The position numbers and the translations under genes were made by a program. From the NCBI RefSeq assembly GCF_007004735.1, contig NZ_SSNL01000003.1, positions 124,001 to 188,000 on the forward strand: 64,000 nucleotides of DNA, written 5' to 3'. Positions 9,795-18,485 of the stretch are shown here, in pieces; the stretch's first letter is position 1, and the number at the start of each line of letters is the position of its first letter. Source of the stretch: Salinigranum halophilum (GTDB taxonomy: Archaea > Halobacteriota > Halobacteria > Halobacteriales > Haloferacaceae). Under the pieces are notes generated by a model. It did no database searches. It was not told where the DNA came from and saw only the letters and a list, made by a program, of their open reading frames with translations.

Positions 9795-10862
9795 ATGCAA
9801 GCAGTCGTACTAGAGCAATTCCAGGAACCGTTAGGAGTCCAGGAGGTCGACCGCCCAGAGCCCGAGCCACACGGCGCTGTGGCCGAGGTCATCGGCTGTG
9901 GGGTCTGTCGGTCCGACTGGCACTGCTGGCAGGGTGACTGGGACTGGTTCGGTTATCGGCCCGACCCGCCTCACATCCTCGGGCACGAACCCACAGGCCG
10001 CATCGTCGCCGTCGGTGACGAGGTCGAGAACGTCGAGGAAGGACAGGAGGTCGCTATCCCGTTCAACTTCGCGCGTGGCACCTGTGACCTCTGTCGGAAC
10101 GGACGTGAGAACATCTGTGAGAACCACGTCGGACTCGGCTTCATGAATCAGGCACCCGGCGCGTTCGCCGAGGAGGTCCACATCCCGAACGCGGACATCA
10201 ACGCCGTGCCGCTGCCCGACAGCATCGACGCGGCCGCCGCCGCCGGCTGTGGCTGTCGGTTCATGACCTCGTTCCACGCGATGGCCCACCGCGCACCCGT
10301 GAGCGCGGGTGACGACGTCGTCATCCACGGCTGTGGCGGTATCGGCCTCTCCGCGGTGCACATCGCGAACGCGCTCGGCGGGAACGTCATCGGCGTCGAC
10401 CTGATGGACGAGAAACTCGACCGGGCCGAGGAACTCGGCGCGGTGGCGACGGTCAACGCGAACGAGGTGGACGACCCCGCCAAGGAGGTACGCGACATCA
10501 CGAACGGCGGGGCCGACGTCTCCGCCGACGCGCTCGGCATCGCGGTGACGTGTCAGAACGCGGTGAACAGCCTGCGGAAGGGCGGGACTCACGTCCAGAT
10601 CGGCCTCACGACGAGCGAGGAGCAGGGCATGGTGTCGCTCCCGACCGACGAGTTCGTCGCCAAGGAGATCGATTTCAAGGGCTCGCTCGGCCTCCAGCCC
10701 TCGCGGTACAGCGAGATGCTCGACATGATCGAATCCAGCAAGCTCGACCCGACCGCGCTCGTCGAGGACACCATCGACATCCACCAAGTGCCCGACGAAC
10801 TCGCGGCCATGAGCGACTACGACACCATCGGCATCCCGGTCTGCACCGAGTTCTCGAACTGA
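9795..10862 (+). CDS. Zinc-dependent alcohol dehydrogenase
   Basis: A 355-residue medium-chain dehydrogenase. Catalytic zinc ligands are Cys38 (CGVCRSDWH), His64-Glu65 (GHEPTGRI) and a Cys in GCGCRFMTS near residue 153. The nucleotide-binding loop is GCGGIGLSA (about 176-184), followed by an acidic residue (GVDLMDEK), which favours NAD. The structural zinc lobe keeps three cysteines (97, 100 and 108) but the usual first one is Arg94. Substrate range cannot be read from sequence. The strong AT-rich upstream region suggests a well-expressed, regulated, leaderless transcript. Confidence 0.88.
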   Translation: MQAVVLEQFQEPLGVQEVDRPEPEPHGAVAEVIGCGVCRSDWHCWQGDWDWFGYRPDPPHILGHEPTGRIVAVGDEVENVEEGQEVAIPFNFARGTCDLCRNGRENICENHVGLGFMNQAPGAFAEEVHIPNADINAVPLPDSIDAAAAAGCGCRFMTSFHAMAHRAPVSAGDDVVIHGCGGIGLSAVHIANALGGNVIGVDLMDEKLDRAEELGAVATVNANEVDDPAKEVRDITNGGADVSADALGIAVTCQNAVNSLRKGGTHVQIGLTTSEEQGMVSLPTDEFVAKEIDFKGSLGLQPSRYSEMLDMIESSKLDPTALVEDTIDIHQVPDELAAMSDYDTIGIPVCTEFSN

Positions 10863-11061
10863 CCGCCCGCGGTCCGCGGTCCCGAGGACGACGCTGCCAC
10901 CACCGTCCCGGTCATCTTTTGAAACGTCCGCCAGACGGTGGGTACTCGCCAGCGACGCGGCCGTCGGGACCACGGCGGCCACGGGGTGTCTCGACACCAC
11001 CGGTGCGGTCGGGAGAACCGCCGTCGAGTCGTCGTGGCGCTCGCTCCGCCCCGACCCCGTC

Positions 11062-11715
11062 TCACCGGGTCGAGTAGCGGTGGCCGTCGTTGGACTCGTC
11101 GTCCGTCTCGTCTGGCTCGGCGGTCGCGCCCGTCTCCGTGTCAGCGTCAGCATCGGTATCCACGTCGGCGTCGACATCGGTCTCCGCGTCGGCGTCAGCG
11201 TCCGTGGCCGACTCCGCCGTCGGTTCGACCGTCGCCGGGGTGAGTGTTGCGGGCGTCGGCACCGGCACGAGTCGCGCGGATATCTTCGCCGTCGTGTCGA
11301 TCTCGCCGTAGTACCGCCGCTGGTGGTGGGCCTCGCGCGTGTCGGCGCGGAGCCGCGACCTCCCCGTCTCGTCCGCCGTGTCGGTCCCGCCGACGGCGAA
11401 CGAGAGGTCGAACGCCACGTCGACGGTCGCCTCGCTGAACTGGTAGCGTGTCGGCGTGAGCCCGAGATCGAGCAGCGAGCGCTTCGCCCGCTTCGTCGAG
11501 TCGTAGGTGACGGTCCCGTCCTCCGCGATGGTCCGCGTGACCTGCGGCACCACGTCCACCTCGGTCTCGGCGAATTCGACCATCGTCGCCGCCAGGTTCC
11601 GGTCGAGTTCGACCTGCGCCTCGGAGACGCTCTCGGCCATCCCGTAGATGAGGTCGCGGAAGTCGACCTCGTCGATTCGGCGGAGGAGTTCTCGGGGGTT
11701 CTCGTCGGCCGACAT
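11062..11715 (-). CDS. Uncharacterised DUF2589-like protein with acidic low-complexity tail
   Basis: A 217-residue protein and the last gene of a minus-strand cluster. Visible parts are an N-terminal amphipathic helix with S-E-A-Q-V-E-L-D (about residues 29-39), a beta-type segment YQFSEATVDVAFDL (about 93-106), a second strand ending ISARLVPVPTPATL (about 145-160), then a tail made of DAD/TDAD repeats (about 165-210). The same three landmarks recur in the products at 11776-12336 and 13627-14088. The arrangement recalls DUF2589 proteins, whose function is unknown; no signal peptide or membrane helix is present. The D/A repeat tail is compositionally unusual even for a haloarchaeon. Confidence 0.65.
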   Translation of the reverse strand: MSADENPRELLRRIDEVDFRDLIYGMAESVSEAQVELDRNLAATMVEFAETEVDVVPQVTRTIAEDGTVTYDSTKRAKRSLLDLGLTPTRYQFSEATVDVAFDLSFAVGGTDTADETGRSRLRADTREAHHQRRYYGEIDTTAKISARLVPVPTPATLTPATVEPTAESATDADADAETDVDADVDTDADADTETGATAEPDETDDESNDGHRYSTR

Positions 11716-11775
11716 CGGCCTCAGTCACCCCCCGGGAACCCGACCGTCACGGCTACCCGCGCTGCCGTCGCTGCT

Positions 11776-12336
11776 TCAGTCATCCTCCTCCGGCTCGTCC
11801 TCGTCTTTCTCGCGGAGGTCGATGGTCTCGAACTCCGGTTCGATCCGCTCCGGCGGCGGCACCGGGACGAGTTTCGTCACGAGGTGGCTGGTGCCGTTGA
11901 CCTCCTTCCCGAACTTGCGGTTGTGTTCGACGTCGGTCTTGATGCTGGCGCTGTACAGCCCCCACCCGGCCTTCGCCTCCGCGCCGACGCTGACGCGCGT
12001 GTCCGTCTGTGTCGTCGTCTTGATGTCCATCTTCACGTCGATGGTCGCCTCGCTGAACTGGTAGAACGCCGGCATCAGCCCCAGTTGGAACGGCGTCATC
12101 TCGCTCGTGTGTTCGACGAAGTTGATTTTGGGCTTCTTCTTACCCTTATCGTCCTCTTCCTCCTCGATGGTCTTCACGACGTTGGTGACGACGGAGACCG
12201 GATCGGCACCTGCCATCGCCGCCAGCGTCTGTATCGAGTTGTCGTCGAGCGCGCGCTGTGCGTCCGCGATACCCAGTCCGAGTTTGGCCACCATCGACGG
12301 GAGCGGCACGTCGAGGAGCTCTTGTCCGACTGACAT
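11776..12336 (-). CDS. Uncharacterised DUF2589-like protein
   Basis: A 186-residue soluble protein. The N-terminal helix has LGLGIADAQRALD (about residues 19-31); the central segment reads FYQFSEATIDVKMDIKTT; a strand near residue 155 ends LVTKLVPVPPPERI. These three features align with the neighbouring products at 11062-11715 and 13627-14088, so the three are paralogues. A lysine-rich linker (KGKKKPK) near residue 68 is unusual for a haloarchaeal protein. It is separated by 60 bases from the downstream gene. A promoter-like CAGATATGTG (minus strand, 12371-12380) lies about 40 bases upstream of the ATG. Confidence 0.65.
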   Translation of the reverse strand: MSVGQELLDVPLPSMVAKLGLGIADAQRALDDNSIQTLAAMAGADPVSVVTNVVKTIEEEEDDKGKKKPKINFVEHTSEMTPFQLGLMPAFYQFSEATIDVKMDIKTTTQTDTRVSVGAEAKAGWGLYSASIKTDVEHNRKFGKEVNGTSHLVTKLVPVPPPERIEPEFETIDLREKDEDEPEEDD

Positions 12337-12472
12337 TATTCGTTACCTCGCACTCTGTATGTCAGGTGTACACATATCTGTTCTTACGACATACGAGACG
12401 ATACCAATTTTCGAAACATCATGTCCTGCGAGAAACACCGCCTCGCCGACATCCACTGGACGGACGCTCCGG

Positions 12473-12790
12473 CTACTGGTGGCTCTCGGTCTCGTCGAGT
12501 CTCTCGACCGTCGGTGTCGGTAGTCGCGCCGGGTCGACCGTCACGCCGCCGACGTGGTCGACCATCGGGTGTCCGCGGAGCGCCTGTGCGGTCTCGTACG
12601 CCGTCGCGACGACCAGATAGCCGCCAGGCGCGTCTAGCCGGACGTGCTCCGGCCCACCGACGGCCGTCGCCACGGTCCGCCGGAACACCGCGTGGTCGAC
12701 CCACGGCCGGCGGAACACGAGGAAGAGTCCGACCCCGGCGGCTGTGGTCGAGACGTCGACCGTCGCGCCGAACCGGTCGGCGAACTCCAC
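12473..12790 (-). CDS. Uncharacterised small protein, I9-like fold possible
   Basis: A 105-residue protein starting with GTG 12790, which directly abuts the TAG of the upstream gene, so the two are probably translationally coupled. It has alternating beta and helix segments with no membrane helix. The stretch AYETAQALRGHPMVDHVGG resembles the end of peptidase-inhibitor-I9-like or ferredoxin-like folds, but this is a weak visual likeness only. The C-terminus reads LPTPTVERLDE. Function unknown; context ties it to the PASTA protein upstream. Confidence 0.6.
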   Translation of the reverse strand: MEFADRFGATVDVSTTAAGVGLFLVFRRPWVDHAVFRRTVATAVGGPEHVRLDAPGGYLVVATAYETAQALRGHPMVDHVGGVTVDPARLPTPTVERLDETESHQ

Positions 12791-13630
12791 CTACGAGGCC
12801 TCCTCGTCGTCGACGATGACGACGACGCTCGACCCCTTCGGCGCGACCGCGAACGCTCGTGGCCACTGCTCGACGACCGTGCCGTCGCCCGCGCTCTCGT
12901 CCTCCGTGTGGACGTCGAACCCCGCCGCGCGGAGTTCCGCCACGGCTTCCTCGGCCGACAGACCGAGCACGGTCGGCACCTCGACGGGCGGGCCGCTCGG
13001 CACCGGTGCCTCGTCTGTGCTCGACGGGTCGGTCGTCATGAAGCCACCTCCCGCACCCCGCGTCAGCGCGCCCGCCCCCCCGTAGTGACGGAACCGTCCG
13101 CGTCGGCCGACGCTGAACGAGACCGTGCTCAGTCGGTCGGGGTCGACCTCCTCGTCGGGGTCGACGAGGCGGAGGCTGAGGCTGTCTGTGGTCCCCCCGC
13201 CGGAGACGTCCGCACGGAGCGTGACGTCGAGGTCGCCGACGGCGACGTCCTGTCCCTCGAGGTCCGCGTTCGCCCGTCTGAACGACCGGCCGACGCTCGC
13301 GAGCAACGCGTCGAACGCGAACTGCCGTTCCCGGTACGCCTCGTTCTCCGAACTGAGCGCCCGTTCCGTCGTCTCGAGTTCCTCGACCCGGTCTTGGAGT
13401 CGTTCGACCTCCGCTTGCAGGTCCTCCGTCTCGCCCTCGGCCTGCCTGAGCTGTCGCCTGAGCGACCGGATTCGTTCGTCCCGACCGGGGAACAGTCGGG
13501 AGAACCACCCGCCTCCGCCGTCGTCACGGCCGTCGTCGTCGTTCTCGTCGCTCCCGTCGTCGACGCCCTCGCCGGTACCACCGTCGGTCCGCCGCTCCAC
13601 TGGACAGGCGAGCGTGTCGCGACCGCTCAT
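12791..13630 (-). CDS. Coiled-coil protein with C-terminal PASTA domain
   Basis: A 279-residue protein. After an Asp/Gly-rich N-terminus comes WFSRLF, then a heptad-rich coiled coil (about residues 48-105), then FDALLASVGRSFRRANADL and VGDLDVTLRADV, which match the helix and strand landmarks of its neighbours. The C-terminal 65 residues (VPTVLGLSAEEAVAELRAAGF...) are a PASTA-type module with VEVPTVLG and a final SSVVVIVD strand. PASTA domains are usually extracellular in bacterial PknB kinases and PBPs; here there is no signal peptide or membrane helix, so it is probably cytoplasmic. The ATG overlaps the upstream stop in an ATGA, implying coupling. Confidence 0.7.
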   Translation of the reverse strand: MSGRDTLACPVERRTDGGTGEGVDDGSDENDDDGRDDGGGGWFSRLFPGRDERIRSLRRQLRQAEGETEDLQAEVERLQDRVEELETTERALSSENEAYRERQFAFDALLASVGRSFRRANADLEGQDVAVGDLDVTLRADVSGGGTTDSLSLRLVDPDEEVDPDRLSTVSFSVGRRGRFRHYGGAGALTRGAGGGFMTTDPSSTDEAPVPSGPPVEVPTVLGLSAEEAVAELRAAGFDVHTEDESAGDGTVVEQWPRAFAVAPKGSSVVVIVDDEEAS

Positions 13631-14088
13631 CCCGTCACCGTCTCCTGGTTCTCGTCGTCGGTCGTGTCGCGCTGGACGGTGGCCGGCGGTGTGACGGGGA
13701 CGATGCGGAAGTGGATTCGGCTCGCTCCGCCCGTCTCGTGCTCGGAGAGCGTCGACCCCGACGGCGTCGCCGGGGTGGCGGTCAGGCCGTACCGGGGCGG
13801 TCTCTCCGCGACGTTCCTCCTCTCCTCGACGACCTGTCGCATCCGGTCCGACGCCCCGTCCAGGCCCTCCTCCTCTTCGTGCGTGTAAACGTACAGCTGG
13901 AGGTCGACCTCGACCTCCGCGAAGCGGTACCACGGGGTCCCCCAGTCCAGCACCCCGTCGTCGCCCTCCCGGCGGTACGTCCTGTCGAGCGCCTCGTCGA
14001 GCGCCTGCTGCCCCTCGGCGACTGCCAGCCCCACGTCACGAACGACGTTCCCGAGCGGGCGCGTAATCCGTTCTACACCGTCCGGCAT
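13627..14088 (-). CDS. Uncharacterised DUF2589-like protein, first gene of the cluster
   Basis: A 153-residue soluble protein. The N-terminal helix reads VRDVGLAVAEGQQALDEALD (about residues 16-35), the middle PWYRFAEVEVDLQLYVYT (about 52-69), and a late strand IHFRIVPVTPPATV (about 126-139). These match landmarks in the products at 11062 and 11776. It starts the run of coupled genes (stop overlaps the next ATG by 4 bases). A GGTTATGCC element about 30 bases upstream of the ATG is the likely promoter. No function is known; a structural, self-assembling role is only inference from the paralogy. Confidence 0.65.
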   Translation of the reverse strand: MPDGVERITRPLGNVVRDVGLAVAEGQQALDEALDRTYRREGDDGVLDWGTPWYRFAEVEVDLQLYVYTHEEEEGLDGASDRMRQVVEERRNVAERPPRYGLTATPATPSGSTLSEHETGGASRIHFRIVPVTPPATVQRDTTDDENQETVTG

Positions 14089-14207
14089 GTCAATTCAATT
14101 AACGTACGTGGGCATAACCCTACCGTCGGCGTGTTTCGCCGTTCACGCGTCGGTGAGGTCCCGTGGCGGTTCCACGTCACCTCTCGAAGGGGACCGTCGG
14201 GGTCGGG

Positions 14208-16310
14208 TCAGTCCGCCGCCGAGGGCGTCGTCCCTGCACTGCTCGCGCCCGCCCGCGCGTCGAGCGCCTCGACGACGAGTTCCGACACGTCGACGATTTC
14301 CAACTCGTCTTCGAAGCCACCGGTCTTCCGCCCGTCCTCGTACATCGTCGCACACATCGGGCAGGCGACGACGAACTGTTCGGGCACGCGCTCCGTGTCC
14401 TCGGTCGCCTCCCGCAGGCGCTCCTCGCTCGGTTTCGTGTGTTCGTCCTGGTCGAGCCAGAGGCCGCCGCCGCCGCCACCACAGCAGAACGAGTCCTTGC
14501 GGTTGCGCGGCATCTCGACGAGGTCCGCGCCGGTCGCCCGGACGACGTCCCGCGGCGTCTCGAAGACGCCGTTGTACCGCCCGAGGTGACAGGGGTCGTG
14601 GTAGGTGACGGTCCGGTCCACCGAGCCGAGGTTCAGCCGACCGTCCCCGACGAGCGTCTGGAGTACCTGCGTGTAGTGGAAGACGGGGTAGTCGAACTCG
14701 ACGCCGAGTTCGGCTGCCATCTCCGGGTATTCGTTCTCGAACGTGTTGTACGAGTGGGGGTCGGTGCAGACGATCTTCTCGAAGTCGCAGTCGGCCATCG
14801 CCCCCGCGTTGTCCTCGACGAGCATCTCGTACAGGCCCTCTTCGCCCACCCGCCGGACGTCGTTCCCGTCGTTGGCTTCGTCCTCGTAGAGGATGCCGTA
14901 GGAGACACCGGATTCGTGGAAGATACGCGCCAGCGCCTTCGCCACCCGCTGGTTGCGCTCGTCGTAGGAGGGGTAGTCGCCGACGTACCAGAGGAACTCC
15001 ACCGACTCCTCGCGGGCGTCGGGTACCTCGAAGTCGAGGTCAGAGACCCAGTCGGGGCGCTTCCGTGCGGGGTCGCCGAAGGCGTTGCCGTTCTGGAAGA
15101 CGTTCATCATCGCCTCCTGGACCTGTTCCGGTTGCTGGCCCGTCTCGGTGAGTCGGCGGTTCATCTCCGTGAAGTGCGTCAGGTGCTCGATGTCGACCGG
15201 GCAGGCGTCCATACAGGCCATGCAGGACATACAGGACCGCATCGACTCCGACGCGATGACCGAGGTGCCGCCGTCGGCGATGATGTCCACCTCCTCGCCG
15301 CCGGCGTCGACCGACTCACGATAGGCTTTCAGGTCGAGGATGACGTCGCGCGGGTCGAGGTTCCGGCCCGACGCCTTCGCGGGACACGCCGACGAACACC
15401 GCCCGCACTTGGTGCAGGCGTCCATATCGAGCATCTGTCGCCACGAGAAGTCCGCCGCGGAGGTGTACCCGATCTCATCGGGCGCGAGGTGTTCGGGCAC
15501 CTTCGGGAGTCGCAGCCCCGCCTTCTCGTCGTGGGTGACGATGTTGGCGAACGACGAGAGCATGTGGAACGGCTTCGCGTAGGGGATGGCGGCGACGAAC
15601 ACGAGCGCCAAGATGGCGTGCGACCACCACGCCCAGGTGTAGAGCGTCTCCGCCAGTCCGGCAGACATCCCTCCGGCCGCGAAGACGCCCGCGACGAAGT
15701 AGCCGACGAACGAGACGGTCTCGAACGGCGGGAAGTCTGTGCCGACGATGCGGAGCGCCTCGGTGACGTAGCCGCCGACGCCGAGTGCGAAGAGGGTCCA
15801 GACGAACGCGTCGTCCTCGAAGCCGGTGTGCTTGCCCCAGAGTCGCTCTTCTCTCACTCTGTACCGCCGGTAGATGGCCATGCCGACGCCGACGACGAAC
15901 AGCAGCCCCAGCGCGTCCATCACCAGCGAGTACGAGAGGTAGAAGTCGCCGACGAAGAACGACTCGCCGGTGACCCGCCGATAGATGTCGATGTCGATGG
16001 CGAGGATGGTCGTCCCGATGAGGAGCGTGAGAAAGCCCCAGACGATGAACGCGTGCATCACGCCCGCGTAGATGTCGCGGTCGAACTGCGCCTCGTTCGA
16101 GACGAGCAGCCGCGACGCGCGTCTGATTCGGGCGGGGAGGTCGTCGAGGCGTTCGAAGGGGTCGGCGGTCCCCTTCGTGTACCGCGCGAACCGCTCGTAC
16201 ACCCCGTAGGAGAACACGAGCACCGCGACGGCAGCGAGGAAGTAAAAGACGGCCTCGCCGACCGGGCCGATGGTCCAGAACGTCTCACGGGTCACCGTCT
16301 GGAGTAGCAT
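14208..16310 (-). CDS. EtfD/HdrD-like membrane iron-sulfur oxidoreductase
   Basis: A 700-residue fusion. The N-terminal ~245 residues form about five membrane helices of the NarI/cytochrome b type. Next come two 4Fe-4S ferredoxin clusters (CTKCGRCSSACP near 305 and CMSCMACMDACP near 370). The C-terminal half is heterodisulfide-reductase-like, with a CCG cluster spelled DPCHLG...FCCGGGGGG...ACPMC. This architecture matches proteins proposed as ETF:menaquinone oxidoreductases (EtfD in mycobacteria), which pass electrons from acyl-CoA dehydrogenases to menaquinone. That role fits the gcdH gene 6 kb away, although no etfAB is in the window. A general HdrD-like quinone reductase is the alternative. 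Confidence 0.8.
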   Translation of the reverse strand: MLLQTVTRETFWTIGPVGEAVFYFLAAVAVLVFSYGVYERFARYTKGTADPFERLDDLPARIRRASRLLVSNEAQFDRDIYAGVMHAFIVWGFLTLLIGTTILAIDIDIYRRVTGESFFVGDFYLSYSLVMDALGLLFVVGVGMAIYRRYRVREERLWGKHTGFEDDAFVWTLFALGVGGYVTEALRIVGTDFPPFETVSFVGYFVAGVFAAGGMSAGLAETLYTWAWWSHAILALVFVAAIPYAKPFHMLSSFANIVTHDEKAGLRLPKVPEHLAPDEIGYTSAADFSWRQMLDMDACTKCGRCSSACPAKASGRNLDPRDVILDLKAYRESVDAGGEEVDIIADGGTSVIASESMRSCMSCMACMDACPVDIEHLTHFTEMNRRLTETGQQPEQVQEAMMNVFQNGNAFGDPARKRPDWVSDLDFEVPDAREESVEFLWYVGDYPSYDERNQRVAKALARIFHESGVSYGILYEDEANDGNDVRRVGEEGLYEMLVEDNAGAMADCDFEKIVCTDPHSYNTFENEYPEMAAELGVEFDYPVFHYTQVLQTLVGDGRLNLGSVDRTVTYHDPCHLGRYNGVFETPRDVVRATGADLVEMPRNRKDSFCCGGGGGGLWLDQDEHTKPSEERLREATEDTERVPEQFVVACPMCATMYEDGRKTGGFEDELEIVDVSELVVEALDARAGASSAGTTPSAAD

Positions 16311-16361
16311 ACCAAATCCCGGGTCCGGAGGTGTGTTAACCGTTGTGCTGCGTCGGGTGGC

Positions 16362-17069
16362 TCACAGCAGCGCCGTCGACGCCAACAGGAGCGAGAGGAC
16401 CAACACGGGGTAGTCACGTCGGGTGAACGCGAGCGGTGGCAGCGTCGGGTTCCACGAGAAACAGCGGGCGCGCAGCGCCAACGAGAGGCGGTCCGCGCGC
16501 AGGAACACCCGCTGGAGCCCCGTCACGCCCACGAGGCGGACCCGGTCGTACAGCGAGCGCTGGTCGCCGAGGCGGGCGGCCATCGCGCTCCGAATCGTCC
16601 GCAGGTCGTGACGCATCAGCGGGAGGTATCGGAGGACGAGGCCGACGCCCGCGCCCAGCAGCACGCCGAGGCGGCCCGGCAGGAGGTGCTGGATGGCCGC
16701 GCGGGACTCGCGGACGGGTGTGGTGCGGATGTACGCTGTCGACACCAAGAGGAGCAAGACGACGCGGTAGGAGGCCAGCGCGGGTCTGACCGCGTCGTCG
16801 ACCACGACCCACGGCGCGCCGAGCGTCAGCGCCTCCACGACGGGCGCGGCGACCAGGAAGGGGAGGAAAGCGCGGTACGACCGGAGGCTCGCTACGACGG
16901 GCGTCGACGCGAGGCGGAGGAACAGCAGGGTGACGGCCGAGAGGGCCAGCAGTCCCTCCGGTGTCGTGTGGGCGACGGCGGCGACGGCGAAGCCCGCCTG
17001 GACCGCGAGCTTCGTCCGGGGGTCGAGTCTGTGGGCGAGCGAGTCGCCCGCGACGTACGAGAGGCTCAT
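16362..17069 (-). CDS. bioN: ECF transporter transmembrane subunit (EcfT/BioN)
   Basis: A 235-residue integral membrane protein with about five helices. The coupling motifs of EcfT are visible in the C-terminal half: SAMAARLG (about residue 157) and LALRARCFSW (about 199), both of the Ala-Arg-Gly/Cys type that contacts the ATPase. It lies 12 bases after the ATPase gene and in the same operon as bioY, so it is assigned as the coupling subunit of the dedicated biotin importer. Confidence 0.87.
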   Translation of the reverse strand: MSLSYVAGDSLAHRLDPRTKLAVQAGFAVAAVAHTTPEGLLALSAVTLLFLRLASTPVVASLRSYRAFLPFLVAAPVVEALTLGAPWVVVDDAVRPALASYRVVLLLLVSTAYIRTTPVRESRAAIQHLLPGRLGVLLGAGVGLVLRYLPLMRHDLRTIRSAMAARLGDQRSLYDRVRLVGVTGLQRVFLRADRLSLALRARCFSWNPTLPPLAFTRRDYPVLVLSLLLASTALL

Positions 17070-17081
17070 CCGAGGGTGGTG

Positions 17082-17783
17082 TCAGGGCGGGCGGACGCCC
17101 AGTTCGGTCAGGCGCTCCGGGTCGGGGGTCGGCGAATCGAGGGCGACCCGTCCCCCGGAGAGGACGACGACTCTGTCGGCCAACGCCGCGACGTCGCGGA
17201 GGTCGTGCGTGACGACGACGACGCTCCGTCCCGACTCGTGGAGGGCCTCGAGGCGCTCCAGCACCGCCTGTCGGGCCGGCCAGTCCAGTCCCGTGAACGG
17301 CTCGTCGAGGACGAGGTGGTCGGGGTCCATCGCGAGCGCGCCCGCGATGGCGACCCGTTCGCGCTCACCGCCCGAGAGCGTCTCGATGCGGGCGTCGTGT
17401 TTCCCGTCTAACCGGACGGCGGCCAGCGCGTCGTCCACTCGGCGCTCGACCGCCGCGCGGTCGAGGCCGAGGTTCTCGGGACCGAACGCCACGTCGGCAC
17501 CGACGGTGGCGGCGACGAAGCCGTCCCGCGGGTCCTGGAACACCATCCCCACCGCCGTTCGCGCGGCGACGACGTCGTCCGTCACGGGGCGACCGTTCAC
17601 CGCGACGCTCCCCGAGTCGGGGTCGAGAAGGCCGTTGAAGTGTCGAACTAGTGTCGTCTTCCCCGAGCCGTTCGGCCCCGCGAGGACGAGGAACTCCCCG
17701 TCGTCGACGGTGAGCGAGACGTCGTCGACCGCCGTCACCGACCCGTCGCCGTAGCGGTGGGTGAGGCTTCGGACCTGAATCAC
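17082..17783 (-). CDS. bioM: ECF transporter ATPase (EcfA/BioM)
   Basis: A 233-residue ABC ATPase with Walker A GPNGSGKTT (about 34-42), Q-loop FQDPRDGF, signature LSGGERERVAIAGAL, Walker B HLVLDEPF and H-loop THD. The single ATPase gene next to one EcfT and one BioY indicates a group I, dedicated transporter using an ATPase homodimer. GTG 17783 is the best start: the upstream bioY stop is only five bases away. Confidence 0.9.
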   Translation of the reverse strand: MIQVRSLTHRYGDGSVTAVDDVSLTVDDGEFLVLAGPNGSGKTTLVRHFNGLLDPDSGSVAVNGRPVTDDVVAARTAVGMVFQDPRDGFVAATVGADVAFGPENLGLDRAAVERRVDDALAAVRLDGKHDARIETLSGGERERVAIAGALAMDPDHLVLDEPFTGLDWPARQAVLERLEALHESGRSVVVVTHDLRDVAALADRVVVLSGGRVALDSPTPDPERLTELGVRPP

Positions 17784-17787
17784 GGTG

Positions 17788-18372
17788 TCACCGTGCGATG
17801 ATGGCGTCGCTGCGGACGATGGCGACCGTGGCGGCCATCTTCAGCGCCGCGACGGGTAGGAAGGGGACGACGACGGCCGAGACGCTCGCGAGGAGGCCGA
17901 CGCTCTGGACGAGCGAGAAGCCGACGGCACCGGCGGCGTAGACGACGGCGCTCCCGACGACGAGGCCAGCGACCATCCGGCTGATGGGGACCTGCGAGAG
18001 CGGGTCGATACCGTCGAACCCGTGGATGACGACGCCGATAGTCACGGCGGCGAGCGGGAAGCCGACGAGGAAGCCACCGGTGGGGCCGAGGAGAACACCG
18101 AGGCCGGCGTTCGCGCCGGCGAAGACGGGCAGGCCGATGAGCCCCGCGAGGATGTAGAGCACGAAGGCGAACCCGGCCCAGATCGGCCCCAGCACGATGC
18201 CCGAGAGGTAGACCCAGAGCGTCTGGAGGGTGATCGGCACGTTCGGTGCGAGCGGGTGGACGAGGTCGACGGGCGCCGTCGCCGCGGTGGCGGCGGCGAA
18301 GAGGACCGCCCGCGCGACGTTCCCGACGACCTCGTCGCCGACCAGTTCGACAGACTCTGTGTTCGCCGACAT
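17788..18372 (-). CDS. bioY: Biotin transporter substrate-binding subunit BioY
   Basis: A 194-residue protein with about six membrane helices. The BioY signature is clear: VPITLQTLWVYLSGIVLGP near residue 46, GLPVFAGANAGLGVLLGPTGGFLVGF near 75, and the conserved F-H-G-like loop after it. BioY binds biotin and, with BioMN, imports it. ATG 18372 was chosen because the protein begins with a typical acidic N-terminus; a GTG at 18420 is less likely. The AT-rich CTATTCAAG on the minus strand near 18395-18410 is the probable promoter. No biotin-protein ligase or biotin-synthesis gene lies nearby, so this may be an uptake-only locus. Confidence 0.93.
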   Translation of the reverse strand: MSANTESVELVGDEVVGNVARAVLFAAATAATAPVDLVHPLAPNVPITLQTLWVYLSGIVLGPIWAGFAFVLYILAGLIGLPVFAGANAGLGVLLGPTGGFLVGFPLAAVTIGVVIHGFDGIDPLSQVPISRMVAGLVVGSAVVYAAGAVGFSLVQSVGLLASVSAVVVPFLPVAALKMAATVAIVRSDAIIAR

Positions 18373-18485
18373 CTGTGTGCGACGATGCCTCGTAAACCTC
18401 TTGAATAGTTCGGTTGACACAGTGCCGACTCACAGGCGGACGGCGACAGCAGGCTTTTGGCCGCGCCGCCTGTATCTCCCCCCCG

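Noticed and set aside
14163-16307. 714-residue plus-strand reading frame
   Set aside because: It is the antisense shadow of the membrane iron-sulfur oxidoreductase, whose minus-strand product has full family motifs. The plus-strand product is Arg/Val/Asp/His-rich with no domain.
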